Under the pieces are notes generated by a model, which was not told the DNA's origin, made no database searches, and worked only from the letters and a program-made list of their open reading frames with translations. A stretch of 64,000 bases of DNA from Holothuria scabra (Eukaryota; Echinodermata; Holothuroidea; Aspidochirotida; Holothuriidae): contig CM074195.1 in NCBI GenBank assembly GCA_037179385.1, forward strand, positions 4,706,438 to 4,770,437, written 5' to 3'. Positions 60,360 through 64,000 of the stretch are shown in pieces; position 1 is the first letter of the stretch, and every line of letters starts with the position of its first letter. The translations under genes were made by a program, and so were the position numbers.

Positions 60360-63300
60360 AATATCTCTAAAAATCATATACTCGCTTATTTCGGACATGG
60401 CGTTTTCCAAGATTCAAAATAAGCCAATGGATGATTGTTTGTTTTAAGTACGGTTACTAATAGGCTTCCTAAATGTGCCGTCTTTTATCTTCTTTCTTGT
60501 GATTATTCGTACATATGTTACCCTTACTATGATACTTTTCTATTTTTCAGGCATATATGTTTGAAAGAATTTGGTTACTCGACCATTTCGAGAAACGTGT
60601 TGCAAAAGACTGACGGTGTATGCTCACAAAAATAGCTTTTGCACTGCCGAATTTGTGACGAAATTTGTAATCTTGTTGGGAAAACAATCTACCCATAATA
60701 TTTGCTGGTTAAATGAAGGTTGGGTAAAGTTCAAGAGTTTGTAAAAGGTGTTGGGCAAGTTTTAAAGTACCCAGCATTTGGGCAAAATTTATCTGACCAA
60801 TCAGATGATTATTGAAAGATCAGTTAAGTTTTACAGATTAATATTTTAATAAAAGTGGTTAATTAAGATCTAATGGTTGAATACGATTGGATTCGGTAAA
60901 TAAAAACCTAGCCGTAGAATAGCAGTAAAAATCTGGACGAAATTACTCAAAGAGCAATGGTCGTATGGGAAAAAAATTTTCACCACTACGTTATCAATAG
61001 AAGAAGAAATACACAGTTCACGATTGAGTTTGTTGTTTTAAACTACACACTTCAGAGTTATCAACCAAGGGCATCGTCTCTGGTGTCCCCAGCCACTCTT
61101 GGAGGACCAGCGGGGTAAGTTTTTAGGGTACTTTGTTAAATCTCCTTGCCCACATCATGTAACTATATCAGCTTATAATGGAATCCAAACAAGCACCCAA
61201 CAGTATAGCTGTTGGGCAAACATGCTGGTACAAATTTTAACCCTTTGTTGGGCAAAATTAGATGGGTGAAATGGTTGGCAATTTCTTTTGCCCAACTTAT
61301 GAATAAAAAACTTAACCAACTGAGTCGGGCATTTTTTACCCAATTCCGGTCAGGAGGCATACGGAACCAACGATTGATATATATATATATATATTTTTTT
61401 TTTGGGGGGGGGGGGGTAATCATTTTTAGATTTTAGGAAATAAAAGCAAAAAAAAGAAGAAAGAAACGTCACCAGAGAAGCAGTAAAAGTTTTCTTTAGT
61501 AAGCTACTGTATGATTAATTTTGCATAATTAGATTAGAAAATACGAATATCAAATGCAATTAAAGGATTAGGAAGATTTCTCTCAACGGTTTTCTGTGAA
61601 TCCCCAAAAGAGAATTAAGTTGAACAGTTGTATTGCTTGTCTCGCACCATAAAAAATAGGGCTTTCCTTCGCTCGACACAAAGGTAAGGGTCATTAACTG
61701 CACCACGAGTTCCCAGTTGCAAACAAAATCCAAATGCTTACTCATTTGTAAGCGAAAGCGAATCACACTCTAGGCCTCTAAATTTTTACGGCGTGCCAAG
61801 TTCATCCGAGTCCATGATACCGCAGCGTCTCACCATGCCTATTACGTATCAAGGTGGACATCTCTTATATTCTAAATCTTACGATTTAAGAGGGTACTAG
61901 TGCTCTATATATAGGACTAATAGGTAAAATCCCTAAGTTTTCCACGAGTTGAAATGGGTCATGGTTTTGTCGTGCGTGCGTGTGTGTGGGGTGTGTGGTG
62001 AGCTTTTCCCCTTTATTCATTTTCCATGCCGTGTATAGCTTCACCACTGTTACTTACCTTTCAGACTGCTATCCTGATCAAATTGACCCACTGCTACTAA
62101 GATATAAAATTTCATTTTAATCATCATAAGAATGTTCTCATATTTCATACTTCACATTATTCCCGTGGAAAATACTATGTCTACAGCAATGGTCCAACAT
62201 ATTACCGCAAAGACAGTAAAGATCAACTTTAACAAGAGGGCAATCCACGGAGTTGCATATCTCAACGCTAACATGCGCCCAAGTTGGTTACAGAACTTGA
62301 ACTATGTATGAGCTAGAAGTTTGATCTGTGCTGAATTTTATGCTACAGTAGCATGTCCTTGACAAAAATTACCATACTAAAACTCCATGCCACAATCTTG
62401 AAGTCCAAGGGAAGAGATTTTTTTTTTCGTTCCAAGGGACGGAAGTTTTTTTCGTAAGAGAGCGAAGGGAAAGAATATGGCCCAGACCAATCAAGTTCTT
62501 GGAACAGGCGCACATCTTATTCAAAAAAACATCATTTGGATATTTAAATTCTGACACTGGATTATATAAGAACTGGAGAAACAGGCCACCCAACCTTTGT
62601 AACGCTTGCCCTTTTAATCCAGTAGGCCTAGCTAAGATTTTGGAACAAATTTATTTTTTAAGATGCTGTTATACCCTTGCAACACTATGAAAAAAAACAA
62701 TGAGCTTGGCTGTTACACTAAACTGATACGATTAGATATGGACGCAACGATTATAAAAGTAAGACGCTCTCGTGGACGCTTTAGACAAGTGCGTAATTGT
62801 TATTATTCAGGCGCTATCTGGGCGTATTCTCCATTTTGACAGAAGGGCAAACTTCATGTGTGTCGAGCTGATATGCACATCAAGTGCGTCTCAATTAAAA
62901 AACTGGGTGGGTGCGCGATGTTGAACGTGTGGCGTTAGAAGATTTCAGGGCGACGCACAAACCTTTTCTGCGTACTGGTCTGTGGCCAATCCTAGCCCGT
63001 GGCAAGGAAATTGTCACGTAGGTTTTTTTTTTTTTTTTTTTTGCGATGCTTCAGAACCGACAAGTTTTAAGGGCACTAATATGTAAGATCGGTAGGCCCT
63101 ATGCCTAACCTAATGTTAGTTACCCACAGTTTCATATCTTGGATTATAACTCAAGCCTATGAATGGCGTAGGTTTAGCCCCAGACCTAGCCTACATACTG
63201 TTAACCAGCTTGAGATTTCAAGTCTAGCTATAGGTTTGACTTTAACTTTCATACTACTAGGCCTAACAGTTACAGCAACTTTGGAGTGAAAACAACTGTC

Positions 63301-63999
63301 TGCATAGACCATATGAGAACACTCTAAATATAAGGGCCATCAAAGTGAAGTGCGAGCAGGAACTTAAAAATCTCACTGCAGCACTGTACAAGCTAGTGAG
63401 AAAAGAATTTGAGACTGTTACTACGAAGTACTAACCTAGGAGTCTAGCTTATTTATATTAATTAATGAAAAATAGGCTAGTTACAAAACATTAAAGTGGG
63501 GATGACACGGCCAAAGTAAGTTCCTCGGTAACTGTTCTTTGGGTACACCTTGACATGAAGTGAATGATTTCCCTACTAAATTATGTCCATAAATACCGAA
63601 ATACGACGTTTTGAATTCCCAATTACAGGCCAGGCTCAGACCATTTGAAATTCGAAAGCGGAAAAACGTATGTGAACGCGTCTCAAAATGGTGACGTCAT
63701 TGGAGGCACGGTTAGCAACACTGTACCAGAGAGCTCACAATCATAGAATCATGTGCATGGTAACGCGTGTTAGCGCATACATAATTGCAAACACCGGTGC
63801 TCCGATAGCAGTGAGTGTGGCCCCTGACTACATTGTGAATTGTGCATTGCGCGGTGACTGCTTAGTATTCGCAATAGCATCTTCATCAAACAGCTCATAC
63901 AGTAAAGACGCGCTCGTAGTGGGCACGCGCTTGTTGTGGTCTGCCCATACATATTCATAGCTGTTCTTTATAGCGACCGAACCGCGTCTTTCTTGCAGA
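60360..63999. other. No supported gene
   Basis: A good acceptor (ACTTTTCTATTTTTCAG, about 60550) precedes a 29-codon frame ending at 60635, but no partner exon is seen. 60700-61330 has several TTGGGCAAA/TTGCCCAAC words. A G run with a TATA stretch lies at 61379-61415. 63680-63960 is CpG-richer and contains TGACGTCATTGG, without a supported gene. Confidence 0.45.
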
Positions 64000-64000
64000 A

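Noticed and set aside
60234..60422. Leu-Ser open frames over (CT)n
   Set aside because: Simple-repeat artefact.
63688..63960. 90-codon plus-strand frame near the right edge
   Set aside because: Opposite strand is equally open, composition is unremarkable, and no motif is recognised.

Overview
This window is animal nuclear DNA, not prokaryotic. It is AT-rich and intron-rich, with long simple repeats, Penelope-like retroelements, a non-LTR retrotransposon, tRNA-derived SINEs and many short inverted-repeat elements. The frequent word TAGGCCTAG and the mix of repeats suggest a marine deuterostome invertebrate (an echinoderm such as a sea cucumber is my guess). No species-specific gene confirms this. 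I see no convincing rRNA or functional tRNA gene, no CRISPR array and no operon.

Layout. 1-6.5 kb: a retroelement composite in which three Penelope-like element (PLE) pieces and a small inverted-repeat element alternate with (TA)n tracts; each PLE piece carries a hammerhead-ribozyme-like motif. 6.5-9.3 kb: gene-poor, with one possible terminal exon. 9.3-20.4 kb: a probable plus-strand multi-exon gene of unknown function, whose introns hold SINEs and MITEs. 21.3-26.25 kb: a large segment bounded by long perfect inverted repeats, with no recognisable transposase. 27-34 kb: dispersed repeats and two possible exons of a minus-strand gene. 34.0-36.05 kb: a decayed non-LTR retrotransposon. 36.05-39.1 kb: a 21-bp tandem-repeat block, then a 2.8-kb imperfect inverted-repeat element. 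39.6-41.5 kb: a probable two-exon gene for a small protein of about 87 residues. 42.3-44.2 kb: a foldback element inside diverged tandem repeats. 44.65-45.26 kb: the clearest host coding sequence, two tandem death-domain-like repeats. 45.3-64 kb: mostly gene-free, with a ~174-bp satellite-like array, a telomere-like block, two MITEs, SINE pieces and a (CT)n tract.

The retroelement proteins are broken by stops and frameshifts, so these copies are fossils. Host gene models rest on splice signals and phase matching read by eye. They are hypotheses that RNA-seq would settle. The strongest biological signals are the set of PLE hammerhead ribozymes beside (TA)n, the nested foldback elements, and the octamer-like palindrome repeated in the 174-bp array.
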